A DNA stretch of 64,000 bases from Sphingomonas sp. PL-96 (GTDB taxonomy: Bacteria > Pseudomonadota > Alphaproteobacteria > Sphingomonadales > Sphingomonadaceae). A program made the position numbers and the translations under genes. Every line of letters begins with the position of its first letter. Positions within the stretch are counted from its first letter, which is position 1. Location of the stretch: contig NZ_JAJFET010000001.1 in assembly GCF_020707215.1 (NCBI RefSeq), forward strand, positions 558,001 through 622,000, given 5' to 3'. The notes under the pieces were generated by a model. The model was not told where the DNA came from and did not search any database. It was given only the letters and a program-made list of their open reading frames with translations. Positions 17,098-26,152 of the stretch are shown here, piece after piece.

Positions 17098-17164
17098 TGC
17101 CCCGCCTTAGCGGCCGGGTCCCGGCTTGTCAGCTTTGTCGGGGGCACGTCGCCGCCGGGCGGCT

Positions 17165-17926
17165 TCAGCCGAGCGCCCGGATGAAGCCATAGGTGCTGGT
17201 GATCGTCAGCACGATGCCGACCAGGATCAGCATGGTCTTGGTGGGGATGCGCTTTGCCATGACCGCGCCGAACGGCGCCGCCAGCACGCCCCCGATCAAC
17301 AGGCCGAGTGTCGCGGTGGCGAAGTCGCGCACGCCCAGATGGTAGATAAAGGTCGCCGAGACGGTGAGTGTCAGGAAGAACTCGACGCTGTTGACGGTGC
17401 CCACCACCTTGCGCGGCTCGACGCCCTGGACGAGCAGGTTGGAAGTCACGATCGGCCCCCAGCCGCCGCCGCCCGCCGCATCCAGGAACCCGCCGACGAG
17501 ACCCAGCGGCTCGACGACCTTGGGCTTGGAACTTTTGGGCGGGAACAGGATCCCCCGGATCAGCAGATAGATGCCGACCGCCACCAGGTATCCGAGCACG
17601 AACGGCTTCACGGTATCGCCATCGACGTTGGTCAGCAGATAGGCGCCGCTGACGCCGCCGATGATCCCCGGGATCAGCAGCCGCAGGAACAGCTTCTTGT
17701 CGATGTTGCCGGACAGGAAGTGGCTGATGCCGGACACCGCGGTGGTAAAGGTCTCGACCACATGGACGTTGGCGGAAGCACGGGCGGGCGGCAGGCCCAT
17801 GACGGCCACCAGCAGCGTGTTGCAGATGACGCCGAATGCCATGCCCAGCGCGCCATCGACGATCTGGGCGCCGAAGCCCACGGCAATGAACGGCAGCAAC
17901 GCTTCAACGCTGAACGAAGGATCCAC
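17165..17926 (-). CDS. TauE/SafE family sulfite exporter-like permease
   Basis: 253 residues with about eight hydrophobic helices. The duplicated family motif appears as GFGAQIVDGALGMAFG (about 17-32) and as FLDAAGGGGWGPI (about 147-159). The family exports sulfite, sulfoacetate or related organosulfur anions by an unknown coupling. The GTG at 17926 begins the usual N-terminus and is preceded by a GGGAAG-like Shine-Dalgarno. It is monocistronic as far as seen, although a sulfite reductase block lies 43 kb away. Confidence 0.87.
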   Translation of the reverse strand: MDPSFSVEALLPFIAVGFGAQIVDGALGMAFGVICNTLLVAVMGLPPARASANVHVVETFTTAVSGISHFLSGNIDKKLFLRLLIPGIIGGVSGAYLLTNVDGDTVKPFVLGYLVAVGIYLLIRGILFPPKSSKPKVVEPLGLVGGFLDAAGGGGWGPIVTSNLLVQGVEPRKVVGTVNSVEFFLTLTVSATFIYHLGVRDFATATLGLLIGGVLAAPFGAVMAKRIPTKTMLILVGIVLTITSTYGFIRALG

Positions 17927-18041
17927 GGCATCTTCCCTGTTGTGTTGGCTTCGTCATGCCGTGGTGGGGCGCCACCAACAACATAGTTCTGGTTTCCGCA
18001 CGATCCCAACGGTCGCCCCTGCCGCCCGGAACCAGCGTCGA

Positions 18042-20618
18042 TCAGAACGAGAAGCGGATCGTGCCGCCCCAGGTCTGCGGGTCGGCCAGCTGTGCGGAGA
18101 TCAGGCCGGTGTTGCCGGGCGTGACGGCAAGCGATTCAAAATACTCCTCGTCGAACGCGTTGCGGACCCAGCCGAAGATGTCGAAAGCCTCGGTCCGGAA
18201 ACCGGCGCGAAAGTTATGCACCGAATAGCCCGAGATATCGGTGTAGATCGAGCGCGAGGCGTTGGAGGAGAATTTGGAGCGGTAGCTCGCGTCATAGCCG
18301 ACATAGGCCTGCCCCTCGCGACCGAGCACGGTCGCAGGCAGATTATACTCGGTCCCCCACGAGAACGCCCATTTCGAGACGCCGGGCAGCCACTGGCCCG
18401 ACACGTCGCAATTGGCCGGGCTGTTGGTGCCCGGCGTGGCGGGCGCACCGATCACCGCGCCGGTGCCGCCGCCGGCCAGCTCCGGCGGGCAAGGGGCGTC
18501 GACGAACTTGACGAACTCATGGTCGGTGAATGCGCCGTTCAGATAGGCGGACAGCCGCTCGGACGGACGGACCGAGAACTCCGCCTCGACCCCGCGCACC
18601 CGCACCTTGTCGGCATTGGCGAGATAGCCGCGCAGCACGTTGCTGCCGCTGATGTTGCTGATGACGCTCGCCTGGAAGTCCTTGATCTGCGTCCAGAAGC
18701 CCGTGAGGTTGAGCGTTGCGCGGCGCCCCCAGAACTGCGTCTTCAGGCCGACTTCGAAGTGATCGACCTTTTCCGGATCGATCTCCGCGACCTCCAGCGC
18801 CGGCGTGCCGTCCGGCCGGCTGGGAACGCCGTTGAGGTTGATGCCGCCGGTCTTGAACGAACGCGCATAGGTCGCATAGCCCATCACGTCGTCGGCGATG
18901 TCGTACGACAGGTAGAGGTCGTAGGAGACATTCCAGTCGCTGAAGTTCGGTTCAAAGAACTGCGACGACTGCGTCCCCCGCTGCGCTGCGGTCCAGGGAT
19001 CGTTGTAATAGGGATCGGTCGTGTCGTTGGTGATCAGCTGGCGGGTGCCGTCCGACGCCGTGCCCGTCACCACCGAGTCGTAATGCCCTTCCTTCTTGTC
19101 GTAGTTGACGCGGATGCCGGGGGAGATCGTCAGCCGGTCGGTCGCGTGCCAGTTGAGCTTGCCGAACGCCGCCAGGCTGAGGTTCTTGAGCAGGATGTCG
19201 TTTTCGGCGGTCATGCCGTTCAGCACCGCAGGGTTTCGCGAGAGCGCGCTGCTGGGTGCCAGCAGCCATGCGCTGGCCGCGGGTCCCGTCTCCTGGATGC
19301 CGGTGGTGTGGTTCTTCTGGTAAAAGGCAAAGGCGCCGACGACGAAGTCCAGCTTGCTGGCGTCATAGGCGTAGCGCAGCTCCTGGGTGTACTGGTCCTG
19401 GTGGGTCGGGTTGTTGACCTTGGTGTAGATCGGCAGCCCCGTGAAATCGCGATCGTTCTTCGGGCCCCAGTCCCAGTAGCGCCACGCAGTGACCGAGGTG
19501 AGCGTGCCGGGGCCGAGGTCCCATTCCACCCGCACCGAGGCGCCGCCCAGCTCGTTGCGCGCGGCAAGCTCTGCGTCGAGGTCGGTCAGGCGATCGAACG
19601 GGTTGGTGCTCGGTACCTGGTACCCTGGAAACAGCGCGGTCAGCGCGGCATATTGGCGGTTGAGCGCGCGCTGGGTCGTGCCGACCCGCGCATAGACCTG
19701 CCCGCAGCAGATCGGGTCCTGGAGGTTGAAGTCGCCCGACAGGGTGACGCGGACGTCCTCGCTCGGCTTCCACAGCAGCGAGCCGCGCACGCCCAGCGAG
19801 TCCTGCGAGTTGATCCAGTTGCCGCTGGTGACGTTGTAGATCGTGCCGCGACGATCCGTGGTCGACAGGCTGACCCGCGCGGCCAGCGTATCGGACAGCG
19901 GCCCCGACACCGAAACCTTGCCCTGTTTGAAGTTGTAATTGCCCGCCGATACCTCGGCGCGGCCTTCGAAGTCAAAGGTCGGCGCGCGCGTCGTGATGTT
20001 GATCGCGCCCGCCGTCGTGTTCTTGCCGTACAGCGTTCCCTGCGGCCCGCGCAGCACCTCGATCCGCTCGACATCGACGAAGTCGAGCGTCGCCGAGGCG
20101 ATGCGGTTGTAATAGACCTGGTCGACATAGATGCCGACGCCCTGTTCGAACCCGTCGTTCGTCAGCCCGAACGGCGCGCCGATCCCGCGGATGTTGATGA
20201 ACGTGTTGCGCGGGTTGGTGGAGAAGAACTGCAGCGTGGGCTGAAGCTGGGTCAGGCGGTTGATGTTGTACGCGCCCTGCGCATCCAGCGTGTCTCCGCC
20301 GATGACCGAGATGGCGAGCGGGACGTCCTGCACATTCTCGATCCGGCGCCGCGCGGTGACGACGATCTCCCCCGGGCGGCCTGCGGCGACGGCAGGATCC
20401 TCGCTCACGGCGGCGGCCGAAGCCTCGCCCCCGGGGAGTGGATCGAGGGTCTGGGCACCGACCGGACCGGCGACGGCCAACGTGGCGATGCCGGTCCCGG
20501 CCACAAGAACCGACCTGAGCGTCCCGCGGCTTCGGCGACGCGCGTCGTGGCGTGCGGGGGCATGGGACATTCCTGTCACCGGGAAGGCAGTGGACGCTTC
20601 CGAAAACATGGCCGGCAC
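18042..20618 (-). CDS. TonB-dependent outer-membrane receptor
   Basis: 858 residues. After a long signal region (cleavage expected after PVGA, about 53-56) comes the TonB-box-like EIVVTARRR. The plug domain (about 90-210) has VERIEVLRGPQGTLYGKNTT. A 22-strand barrel follows, ending in the C-terminal aromatic F-S-F. It imports a ligand in a TonB-dependent way; the sphingomonad family of this type has many members and the ligand is unknown. The start at GTG 20618 has a GGGGGAG ribosome binding site; ATG 20570 would shorten the signal sequence to a conventional length. It is downstream of the cyclophilin gene, separated by a 243-base gap. Confidence 0.9.
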   Translation of the reverse strand: MPAMFSEASTAFPVTGMSHAPARHDARRRSRGTLRSVLVAGTGIATLAVAGPVGAQTLDPLPGGEASAAAVSEDPAVAAGRPGEIVVTARRRIENVQDVPLAISVIGGDTLDAQGAYNINRLTQLQPTLQFFSTNPRNTFINIRGIGAPFGLTNDGFEQGVGIYVDQVYYNRIASATLDFVDVERIEVLRGPQGTLYGKNTTAGAINITTRAPTFDFEGRAEVSAGNYNFKQGKVSVSGPLSDTLAARVSLSTTDRRGTIYNVTSGNWINSQDSLGVRGSLLWKPSEDVRVTLSGDFNLQDPICCGQVYARVGTTQRALNRQYAALTALFPGYQVPSTNPFDRLTDLDAELAARNELGGASVRVEWDLGPGTLTSVTAWRYWDWGPKNDRDFTGLPIYTKVNNPTHQDQYTQELRYAYDASKLDFVVGAFAFYQKNHTTGIQETGPAASAWLLAPSSALSRNPAVLNGMTAENDILLKNLSLAAFGKLNWHATDRLTISPGIRVNYDKKEGHYDSVVTGTASDGTRQLITNDTTDPYYNDPWTAAQRGTQSSQFFEPNFSDWNVSYDLYLSYDIADDVMGYATYARSFKTGGINLNGVPSRPDGTPALEVAEIDPEKVDHFEVGLKTQFWGRRATLNLTGFWTQIKDFQASVISNISGSNVLRGYLANADKVRVRGVEAEFSVRPSERLSAYLNGAFTDHEFVKFVDAPCPPELAGGGTGAVIGAPATPGTNSPANCDVSGQWLPGVSKWAFSWGTEYNLPATVLGREGQAYVGYDASYRSKFSSNASRSIYTDISGYSVHNFRAGFRTEAFDIFGWVRNAFDEEYFESLAVTPGNTGLISAQLADPQTWGGTIRFSF

Positions 20619-20861
20619 GATCGATCTCCCCCTGTAGTTGGTTCAATCTCCACTATCTTGATGGGGTATCAACATGGCTGTTGCTTTACCAGTGCGAAGC
20701 ACGGCTATCCGGTCGACGACCCGCGCCGTTTTGGAAGTCTGGACTGGCATGATCACCGGCGAGGCGGCTTACCGCCTGCCGCCTCCAAGGACGGCCTGGT
20801 GCGCCGAAGCGCGGAAGTTTGCGGCCCCTGATAGACCTTTGGGGAAGCCGCGCCGTCCTGG
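20619..20861. promoter_or_regulatory. Leader region between the cyclophilin and TonB receptor genes
   Basis: 243 bases with no gene. The receptor's Shine-Dalgarno lies at the left end. An inverted repeat TTGAT-N5-ATCAA at 20658-20672 could be an operator. A hairpin GAGGCGGC-N9-GCCGCCTC at 20761-20785 shares its left arm with a second, shorter pairing (AGGCGG-N4-CCGCCT, 20762-20777), so the two folds exclude each other. No T-run follows either one. No clear promoter hexamers were found. Confidence 0.35.
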
Positions 20862-21485
20862 TCAGGGTTGCGGTGCCGAGGTGGAGGCAACCCTGCGCGC
20901 GGAAAGGATGCGGACGGGCTCGGCCAGCATCTCGCCCTTGAAGTGTCCGCCCTCGCTGACCGGCGCGTTGAGGATGCGGTGGATCACCTCCATGCCCTCG
21001 ACCACGCGGCCGAACGCCGCATAGCCCAGATTGTCGCCAGGCCGGCTCGGGTCGGCGTCCAGCGACGGCTGCGCGCCCACGCTGATCGTGAAGTCGCCTT
21101 GTGCGGTGCCCGGCGCCAGCCGCGCAATCGAGATCGCGCCGTCGACGTGGCGCACGCCGGTCTGGGTGGTCGGCTCGTGCTTGATTGGCGGAAGCACGCG
21201 CTTGGGGGCGTTCTGCACCCCGAACTGGACGAAACCGAAGGTCGGGGTGACGCGCACGGTGCGGTAGAACACGGTGCCGTCCAGCCGCTTCTCGTCGACA
21301 TAGCGCAGGAAGTTGGCGGTGGTGACCGGCGCCCGCGCCTTTTCCAGCTCCAGCACGATGCTGCCCTCGCTGGTCTCCACCTTCACGCGCGCCATTTCGG
21401 GTGCGGGCGGCGGTGCCGCCGGCGTCTGGGCAGGGGCGGGAGCAGCGCAGAATGCCGCGACGAGCAGGGCCAGGCGTTTGAACAT
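20862..21485 (-). CDS. Periplasmic cyclophilin-type peptidyl-prolyl isomerase
   Basis: 207 residues. The first 19-20 residues form a Sec signal peptide ending in APAPAQ, so the enzyme acts in the periplasm. The cyclophilin domain covers about 30-195: TVFYRTVR carries the catalytic Arg, and FTISVG, GDNLGYAAFGRVVEGMEVI follow. It speeds cis-trans isomerisation at proline during envelope protein folding. The FMQGGD loop of classic cyclophilins is replaced by FGFVQFG, typical of divergent bacterial forms. The ATG at 21485 is the only start that yields a signal peptide. Confidence 0.88.
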   Translation of the reverse strand: MFKRLALLVAAFCAAPAPAQTPAAPPPAPEMARVKVETSEGSIVLELEKARAPVTTANFLRYVDEKRLDGTVFYRTVRVTPTFGFVQFGVQNAPKRVLPPIKHEPTTQTGVRHVDGAISIARLAPGTAQGDFTISVGAQPSLDADPSRPGDNLGYAAFGRVVEGMEVIHRILNAPVSEGGHFKGEMLAEPVRILSARRVASTSAPQP

Positions 21486-21644
21486 GGCCGCAAGCCTATG
21501 CGCTCGCGACCGCCAGCGCCAGCGCGGCCGGCGCTTTGCCGAGACGGAGCTTTTCTTGGCTGGGACACCGCCGTCCGCATCCCCATGTTGCGGTCGCACC
21601 CGAGGTGCCGTTAATGGCGCCAACAGTTTCGAGACGGATACGAC

Positions 21645-22613
21645 ATGACCACCCACACCACCCGCATGCTGATCCTCGGCTCCGGCCCGGCCGGGCTTTC
21701 CGCCGCCATCTATGGCGCGCGCGCCGGCCTGAACCCCATCGTGGTGCAGGGCATCCAGCCGGGCGGTCAGCTCACCACCACCACCGACGTGGAGAATTAT
21801 CCAGGCTTTGCGGAAGTGATCCAGGGCCCGTGGCTGATGGAGCAGATGCAGGCCCAGGCCGAGCATGTCGGCACCCGCATGATGTACGACACCATCGTCG
21901 AGGTGGACGTGAGCCAGCGCCCGTTCCGCCTGATCGGCGACGGCGGCGACGTCTATGAGGGCGATGTTCTGGTGATCGCGACCGGCGCCCAGGCGCGCTG
22001 GCTCGGCCTCGACACCGAGGAAGCGCTGAAGGGCAAGGGCGTCAGCGCCTGCGCGACCTGCGACGGCTTCTTCTATCGCGGCAAGAAGGTGGCGGTGATC
22101 GGCGGCGGCAACACCGCGGTCGAGGAAGCGCTCTACCTCACCAACCATTCGCCCGACGTGACGATCATCCACCGCCGCGACAGCTTCCGCGCGGAAAAGA
22201 TCCTGCAGGAGCGGCTGTTCGCGCATGACGCCGTCAACGTGCTCTGGAACAAGAAGGTCGAGCGCTTCATCGACGGCGGCGGCACCGCTGGCCTGGTCGG
22301 CATCGAGCTCAAGGACACCGTCACCGGCGAACTGTCCCAGCTCCCGGTCGACGGCGGCTTCGTCGCGATCGGCCACCATCCGGCGACCGAGCTGTTCCGC
22401 GGCCACGTCGAACTCGACGAGGACGGCTATATCGTCGTGGAAAAGGGCTCGACCCGCACCAACGTGCCGGGCGTGTTTGCGTGCGGCGACGTGACGGACA
22501 AGGTCTATCGCCAGGCGGTGACCGCGGCCGGCACCGGCTGCATGGCCGCGCTCGATGCCGAGCGTTTCCTGGCCGAGGCGGACTTCGAGAAGATCGCCGA
22601 AGCCGCCGAGTAA
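21645..22613 (+). CDS. trxB: Thioredoxin-disulfide reductase
   Basis: 322 residues, full length. The FAD-binding GSGPAGL (12-18) and NADPH-binding GGGNTAVEEA (about 153-162) loops flank the redox-active CATC (Cys136 and Cys139). GVFACGDVTD closes the FAD domain. It passes electrons from NADPH to thioredoxin in the cytoplasm, which in turn can feed the methionine sulfoxide reductase near 5.1 kb. It is convergent with the exosortase-associated hydrolase genes. Confidence 0.96.
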   Translation: MTTHTTRMLILGSGPAGLSAAIYGARAGLNPIVVQGIQPGGQLTTTTDVENYPGFAEVIQGPWLMEQMQAQAEHVGTRMMYDTIVEVDVSQRPFRLIGDGGDVYEGDVLVIATGAQARWLGLDTEEALKGKGVSACATCDGFFYRGKKVAVIGGGNTAVEEALYLTNHSPDVTIIHRRDSFRAEKILQERLFAHDAVNVLWNKKVERFIDGGGTAGLVGIELKDTVTGELSQLPVDGGFVAIGHHPATELFRGHVELDEDGYIVVEKGSTRTNVPGVFACGDVTDKVYRQAVTAAGTGCMAALDAERFLAEADFEKIAEAAE

Positions 22614-22630
22614 GGCGGCAGGCGCTGGCG

Positions 22631-23425
22631 CTATACGGCCGCCAGCGCCTCGGCCACTCGCGTGTGCAGCCACTCGGCATCGCCGGCCCGAGCGAAGCTG
22701 TGGCTCGAACTGTCGAGCGCCAGCACGGGAATGCGGTTCCGCACCGGATCGAACGCAGCCCCGCGCCACGCGTCGGCGCAGGCCATCGCCGTGTTGTCTC
22801 GCCGGGCGAGCAGCAGCGTCGTGGGCGCATCGCTGGCCGCGAGTGCGGCGGCCACGTGCTCGGCAAGGCCGCTCGGCTGCGCGCGCGTGAGCGTCCGCAG
22901 CCCACCCGCGAGCTTCCCCAGGTCGACCTGGCCTCGTAGCAGCCGCACCCATTGCGCCGGATCGCGCAACCGATCGACATATCGCGCGCGCACCGCGGCG
23001 GCCGGCGGCGTGTCGCCGACGCTCTCCACCAGCCACGGATTGGCGAGCAGCAACGCGTCGATCGCGGCGTCCCCGTGGAACAACGCGAGCGCCGTCGCCG
23101 CATCGCAATTGCCGAAGCCAAGGATGCTACGGACCGCGGGAGCCTCGGCGCGAAACGTCGCTGCCGCTGCGACCAGGTCGCCGCGTCCGTCGCCAAAGCC
23201 GCGATTGTCCCCCGTCGAATCGCCGATCCCGCGCCGATCGTAGCGGAACACCGGCCAGCCTTCTGCCGCGATCCGTTGCGCAAGCAACGCCATCCCCCGG
23301 TGCGCGCCGACGCGCAGCTCGTTGCCGCCAGACACGATCAGCAGGCCGGTGCTTCCCGGCGCTTCGTCCAGGGTGCCGGCCAGCGTCTCACCCGCGCACG
23401 GGAACTGGATCAGGCGGCGAGCCAT
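22631..23425 (-). CDS. Exosortase A system-associated hydrolase 1
   Basis: 264-residue alpha/beta hydrolase-like protein of the type found beside XrtA (hydrolase 1 family). It contains LLIVSGGNELRVGAHRG (about 28-44), FRYDRRGIGDS (about 61-71) and ILGFGNCDAATAL (about 102-114). The GFGNCDA segment occupies the nucleophile elbow, with Cys in place of Ser. The C-terminal LDSSSHSF provides the His. Its substrate is unknown, but it always travels with exopolysaccharide/PEP-CTERM loci. The ATG at 23425 lies 13 bases inside the hydrolase 2 gene, so translation is coupled. Confidence 0.85.
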   Translation of the reverse strand: MARRLIQFPCAGETLAGTLDEAPGSTGLLIVSGGNELRVGAHRGMALLAQRIAAEGWPVFRYDRRGIGDSTGDNRGFGDGRGDLVAAAATFRAEAPAVRSILGFGNCDAATALALFHGDAAIDALLLANPWLVESVGDTPPAAAVRARYVDRLRDPAQWVRLLRGQVDLGKLAGGLRTLTRAQPSGLAEHVAAALAASDAPTTLLLARRDNTAMACADAWRGAAFDPVRNRIPVLALDSSSHSFARAGDAEWLHTRVAEALAAV

Positions 23426-24231
23426 GTTCGCACCCATTCGGCGATGTCGGCGGCAAGGGCCTGGGCAAGAAGCGGATCTGCGTCCGGCTCCGCTCGCCGC
23501 CAGGGCGGCGAAAAGGGGAGGCGGTGATCGGCCGAACGGGTATCGCTCTCCAGCCGGACGATCCGGTCCGGCGTGCCGATATCGGCTCCAGCCAAGGCAT
23601 CGAGCAAGCGAGCACCGATGCGATTGCCTGTGATCTCGACCCCGGCTTCTGCGGGACGTGTGAGTACCGCCTCGCCGTGCTCCTGCGCAGGCAGGAGTCC
23701 AGCGCTGCAAGGCTCCGCAAGCCGTTGTTCTGCTTGGCCCTGGATCCCTGCCCGGACAGGAATATTGTTATGACCTAAGACGCGTTGCGGATTCTGCCAT
23801 GGTATCGCCGCACCCGGCGTACTGGCCGCCCGGGCGGTGCGGTGCAGCTCGCGGGACAGTTCGGGGCCGGTCTGCGGCGACAGCGACCAGCGCGCCTGTA
23901 CGTTTGCCTCGCCGTCGACCAGTGCCCCGGCGCGGACGCTCAGCGAGAAGCGGGGCTGGGGCAGCGTGGCGACGCACGCCGCGAAGGCCGCTCGCCAGTC
24001 CGCCAGCGTCGCCGCCTCGGTCGCAACCAGGCTCTCGCCCTGTCCCGGAAGATCCGGCAGCGCCCCGGCAATGCCGGCGTCGCCCAACCGGCGCAGCACC
24101 GCCACCATCAGCGTGCGGGTGCGGTTCGCCTCCTCGAAGGGCGGCAGGGCAAGCACCACGACCGGCCCGGCGGCAGGACCGAAGCGAAGCACCGCCTCCG
24201 TCCCGCCGGGCCAGTCATAGCGGTCGATCAC
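23410..24231 (-). CDS. Exosortase A system-associated hydrolase 2, with in-frame REP insertion
   Basis: 273 residues, starting with GTG 24231 that overlaps the ACP stop (GTGA). The N-terminal part, with LALPPFEEANRTR (about 28-40) and DLPGQGES, matches the hydrolase 2 family of XrtA loci. Residues of about 156-186 are encoded by a REP-type composite element (23675-23764) that also occurs in non-coding DNA elsewhere in this window. The frame is kept through it and the family C-terminus (EITGNRIG onward) follows. The inserted stretch probably forms a loop or disturbs the fold; expression of a working enzyme is uncertain. Confidence 0.75.
   Translation of the reverse strand: MIDRYDWPGGTEAVLRFGPAAGPVVVLALPPFEEANRTRTLMVAVLRRLGDAGIAGALPDLPGQGESLVATEAATLADWRAAFAACVATLPQPRFSLSVRAGALVDGEANVQARWSLSPQTGPELSRELHRTARAASTPGAAIPWQNPQRVLGHNNIPVRAGIQGQAEQRLAEPCSAGLLPAQEHGEAVLTRPAEAGVEITGNRIGARLLDALAGADIGTPDRIVRLESDTRSADHRLPFSPPWRRAEPDADPLLAQALAADIAEWVRTWLAA
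23675..23764. repeat. Composite REP-type element, copy 2, inside a coding sequence
   Basis: About 90 bases resembling 5663-5754 and the reverse complement of 59515-59605. It begins CCGTGCTCCTGCGCAGGC, has the internal TTGTTCTGCTTGGCC block and ends near ATCCCTGCCCGGACAGGA. It lies wholly inside the hydrolase 2 reading frame without introducing a stop. Confidence 0.82.
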
Positions 24232-24500
24232 TGCACCGCTTTGCCCATGGCGAAGCGGGTCAGCGAGCCGAAGGTCGCCAGCGTGTCGCCGTCGATGTCG
24301 TCGTCCTCGATCAGGATGCCCAGGCGATCCTCGATCTCGGTCAGCACGCCTGCGACCGCCATCGAGTCCAGTTCCGGCACCGCGCCGAACAGCGGCGTTT
24401 CGGCATGGAAGGCGGCCACGCGCTCTTCCGACAGCCCCAGGACGTCGCGCAGCACGGCGCGCACGGTGTTTTCGATCTCGTTCGCGCGTTCAGGAACCAA
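24228..24500 (-). CDS. Acyl carrier protein, exosortase A system-associated
   Basis: 90 residues, a typical single ACP domain. PELDSMAV (about 43-50) contains the Ser that would carry 4'-phosphopantetheine. The TTG start at 24500 follows an AAGGGGA Shine-Dalgarno and gives the usual domain length; longer forms have no family support. It is divergent from the acyl-CoA ligase gene, 101 bases away, and is the first gene of the leftward ACP-hydrolase 2-hydrolase 1 unit. It probably carries an acyl or aminoacyl group loaded by that ligase during exopolysaccharide assembly. Confidence 0.82.
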   Translation of the reverse strand: MVPERANEIENTVRAVLRDVLGLSEERVAAFHAETPLFGAVPELDSMAVAGVLTEIEDRLGILIEDDDIDGDTLATFGSLTRFAMGKAVQ

Positions 24501-24601
24501 CGGCTTTCCCCTTGCCAGATTGCGCCCGCAGTTAGTGCGCGTCGGGAGAAAAGCCAAGGTTGCAGCGCCACGCAGGCGTGGCTTTGCCGCCGGCATCGGC
24601 T

Positions 24602-26152
24602 ATGCGCCCGATCATGGTTCCGCTCGATCCCGTGCCCCGGCCCATCGACGCGCTGCCGCAGTTGCGCGGCGATGCGGACGCCCCGGCCCTCGCCGGCAGG
24701 GAGGGCGTGCTCAGCTATGTCGCGCTGGAGGCGGCAGTCGGGCGGCTGGCGCACTGGCTGGCCTCGTTCGGCTTGGCGCCGGGAAGCCGGGTGGCGAGCT
24801 GGCTGCCCAAGACCCGCGCCGCCTGCCTGATGCCGCTTGCGGCCCCGCGCGCCGGCCTCATCCACGTTCCGATCAACCCGGTGCTCAAGCGCGGGCAGGT
24901 GGCGCATATTCTCTCCGACAGCGGCGCGGCGCTATTGCTGACCCAGCCGGTCCGCGCCGCATTGCTCGAGCCGGGTGATGTTCCGGATGGCTGCCGGGTC
25001 GCGAGCGAGGAAGACGCGCTGGCCCATGCCGCCGACGCGATGCCCCCGTCCAACGCCGATCCGGATGCATTGGCGGCGATCCTCTACACCTCCGGCTCCA
25101 CGGGAAGGCCCAAGGGGGTGATGCTCAGCCACGCCAACCTGTGGCTGGGCGCCATCTCCGTCGCCCATTATCTCCACCTTGCGCCGACCGACCGAGTGCT
25201 GGGCGTGCTGCCGCTCAGCTTCGACTATGGCCAGAACCAGCTGTTCTCGACCTGGGCGGCCGGAGGGTGCGTGGTGCCGCTCGACTATCTGACGCCGCGC
25301 GACGTGGTGAAGGCGGTCGACCGCGAGGGGATCACCAGCCTGGCCGGCGTCCCGCCGCTGTGGACACAGTTGCTGGAGGCGAACTGGCCTGCCGAGACTG
25401 CGGCACGCCTGCGCCGGCTCACCAACTCGGGCGGCGCGCTGACGACGCCGATGGTGCGTGCGCTGCGCACGCGCTTTCCGCAAGCCGATCTGTACCCGAT
25501 GTACGGCCTTACCGAGGCGTTTCGCTCGACCTTTCTCGATCCCGCGCTGGTCGACACCGCCCCCGATGCGATCGGTCGCGCCATCCCCTTTGCCGAGGTG
25601 CTGGTGGTGCGTCCCGACGGCAGCCGTGCCGCGCCGGGGGAGCCCGGCGAGCTGGTCCACGCCGGCCCGCTGGTGGGGCAGGGCTATTGGCGCGACGCCG
25701 AGCGCACCGCGCAGCGCTTTCGCCCCGCGCCAGCCTTTGCCCAGAGTGGCGGCCCCGCCGTCTGGTCCGGCGACACGGTGGTGGAGGGGCAGGACGGCCT
25801 GCTCCGCTTCGTCGGCCGTAAGGACGAGATGATCAAGAGCGCGGGCAACCGCATCAGCCCGACCGAGGTCGAGGAAGCGGTGCTCGCCGGCGGCGAAGTC
25901 GCGGAGGCGGCAGCGTTCGGTGTGCCCGACGCGCGGCTCGGCCAGGCGGTGCTGGTCGTCGCCCGCGCCAACGGTCCCGCCGAACCCGCCGAGGCGGCGC
26001 TGCGCGAGCGGCTGCGGCGCGAACTCCCCGCTTTCCAGCAGCCTGCCCAGTATCGCTGGCGCGACGAGATGCCCCGCAATCCGAATGGCAAGCTCGATCG
26101 CAGCGGCCTTCGCGCTGCCATCCTCGCCGAGTTTCAGGAGTCCCCGCAATGA
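24602..26152 (+). CDS. Exosortase A system-associated acyl-CoA ligase (AMP-forming)
   Basis: 516 residues, an ANL-superfamily adenylating enzyme. ILYTSGSTGRPKGVM (about 160-174) is the ATP P-loop, MYGLTEA (about 300-306) the acyl-binding motif, and NPNGKLDR near the C-terminus carries the catalytic Lys. It activates a carboxylic acid as acyl-AMP and passes it to CoA or the pantetheine arm of the divergent ACP. This gene-context group is typical of XrtA loci. The start may be ATG 24602 or 24614. Its stop overlaps the decarboxylase start (ATGA). Confidence 0.88.
   Translation: MRPIMVPLDPVPRPIDALPQLRGDADAPALAGREGVLSYVALEAAVGRLAHWLASFGLAPGSRVASWLPKTRAACLMPLAAPRAGLIHVPINPVLKRGQVAHILSDSGAALLLTQPVRAALLEPGDVPDGCRVASEEDALAHAADAMPPSNADPDALAAILYTSGSTGRPKGVMLSHANLWLGAISVAHYLHLAPTDRVLGVLPLSFDYGQNQLFSTWAAGGCVVPLDYLTPRDVVKAVDREGITSLAGVPPLWTQLLEANWPAETAARLRRLTNSGGALTTPMVRALRTRFPQADLYPMYGLTEAFRSTFLDPALVDTAPDAIGRAIPFAEVLVVRPDGSRAAPGEPGELVHAGPLVGQGYWRDAERTAQRFRPAPAFAQSGGPAVWSGDTVVEGQDGLLRFVGRKDEMIKSAGNRISPTEVEEAVLAGGEVAEAAAFGVPDARLGQAVLVVARANGPAEPAEAALRERLRRELPAFQQPAQYRWRDEMPRNPNGKLDRSGLRAAILAEFQESPQ

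Noticed and set aside
17661..20831. A 1056-residue rightward open frame opposite the TonB receptor gene
   Set aside because: It runs antisense through a clear TonB-dependent receptor, is Arg/Ala/Gly-rich and has no recognisable motif. Long antisense frames are expected in GC-rich DNA.
24574..24600. Possible sigma-54 promoter before the acyl-CoA ligase, and similar ones before 27582 and the PEP-CTERM gene
   Set aside because: Each candidate has the GG and GC pairs one base off the -24/-12 spacing; the first would also start transcription past the ATG.
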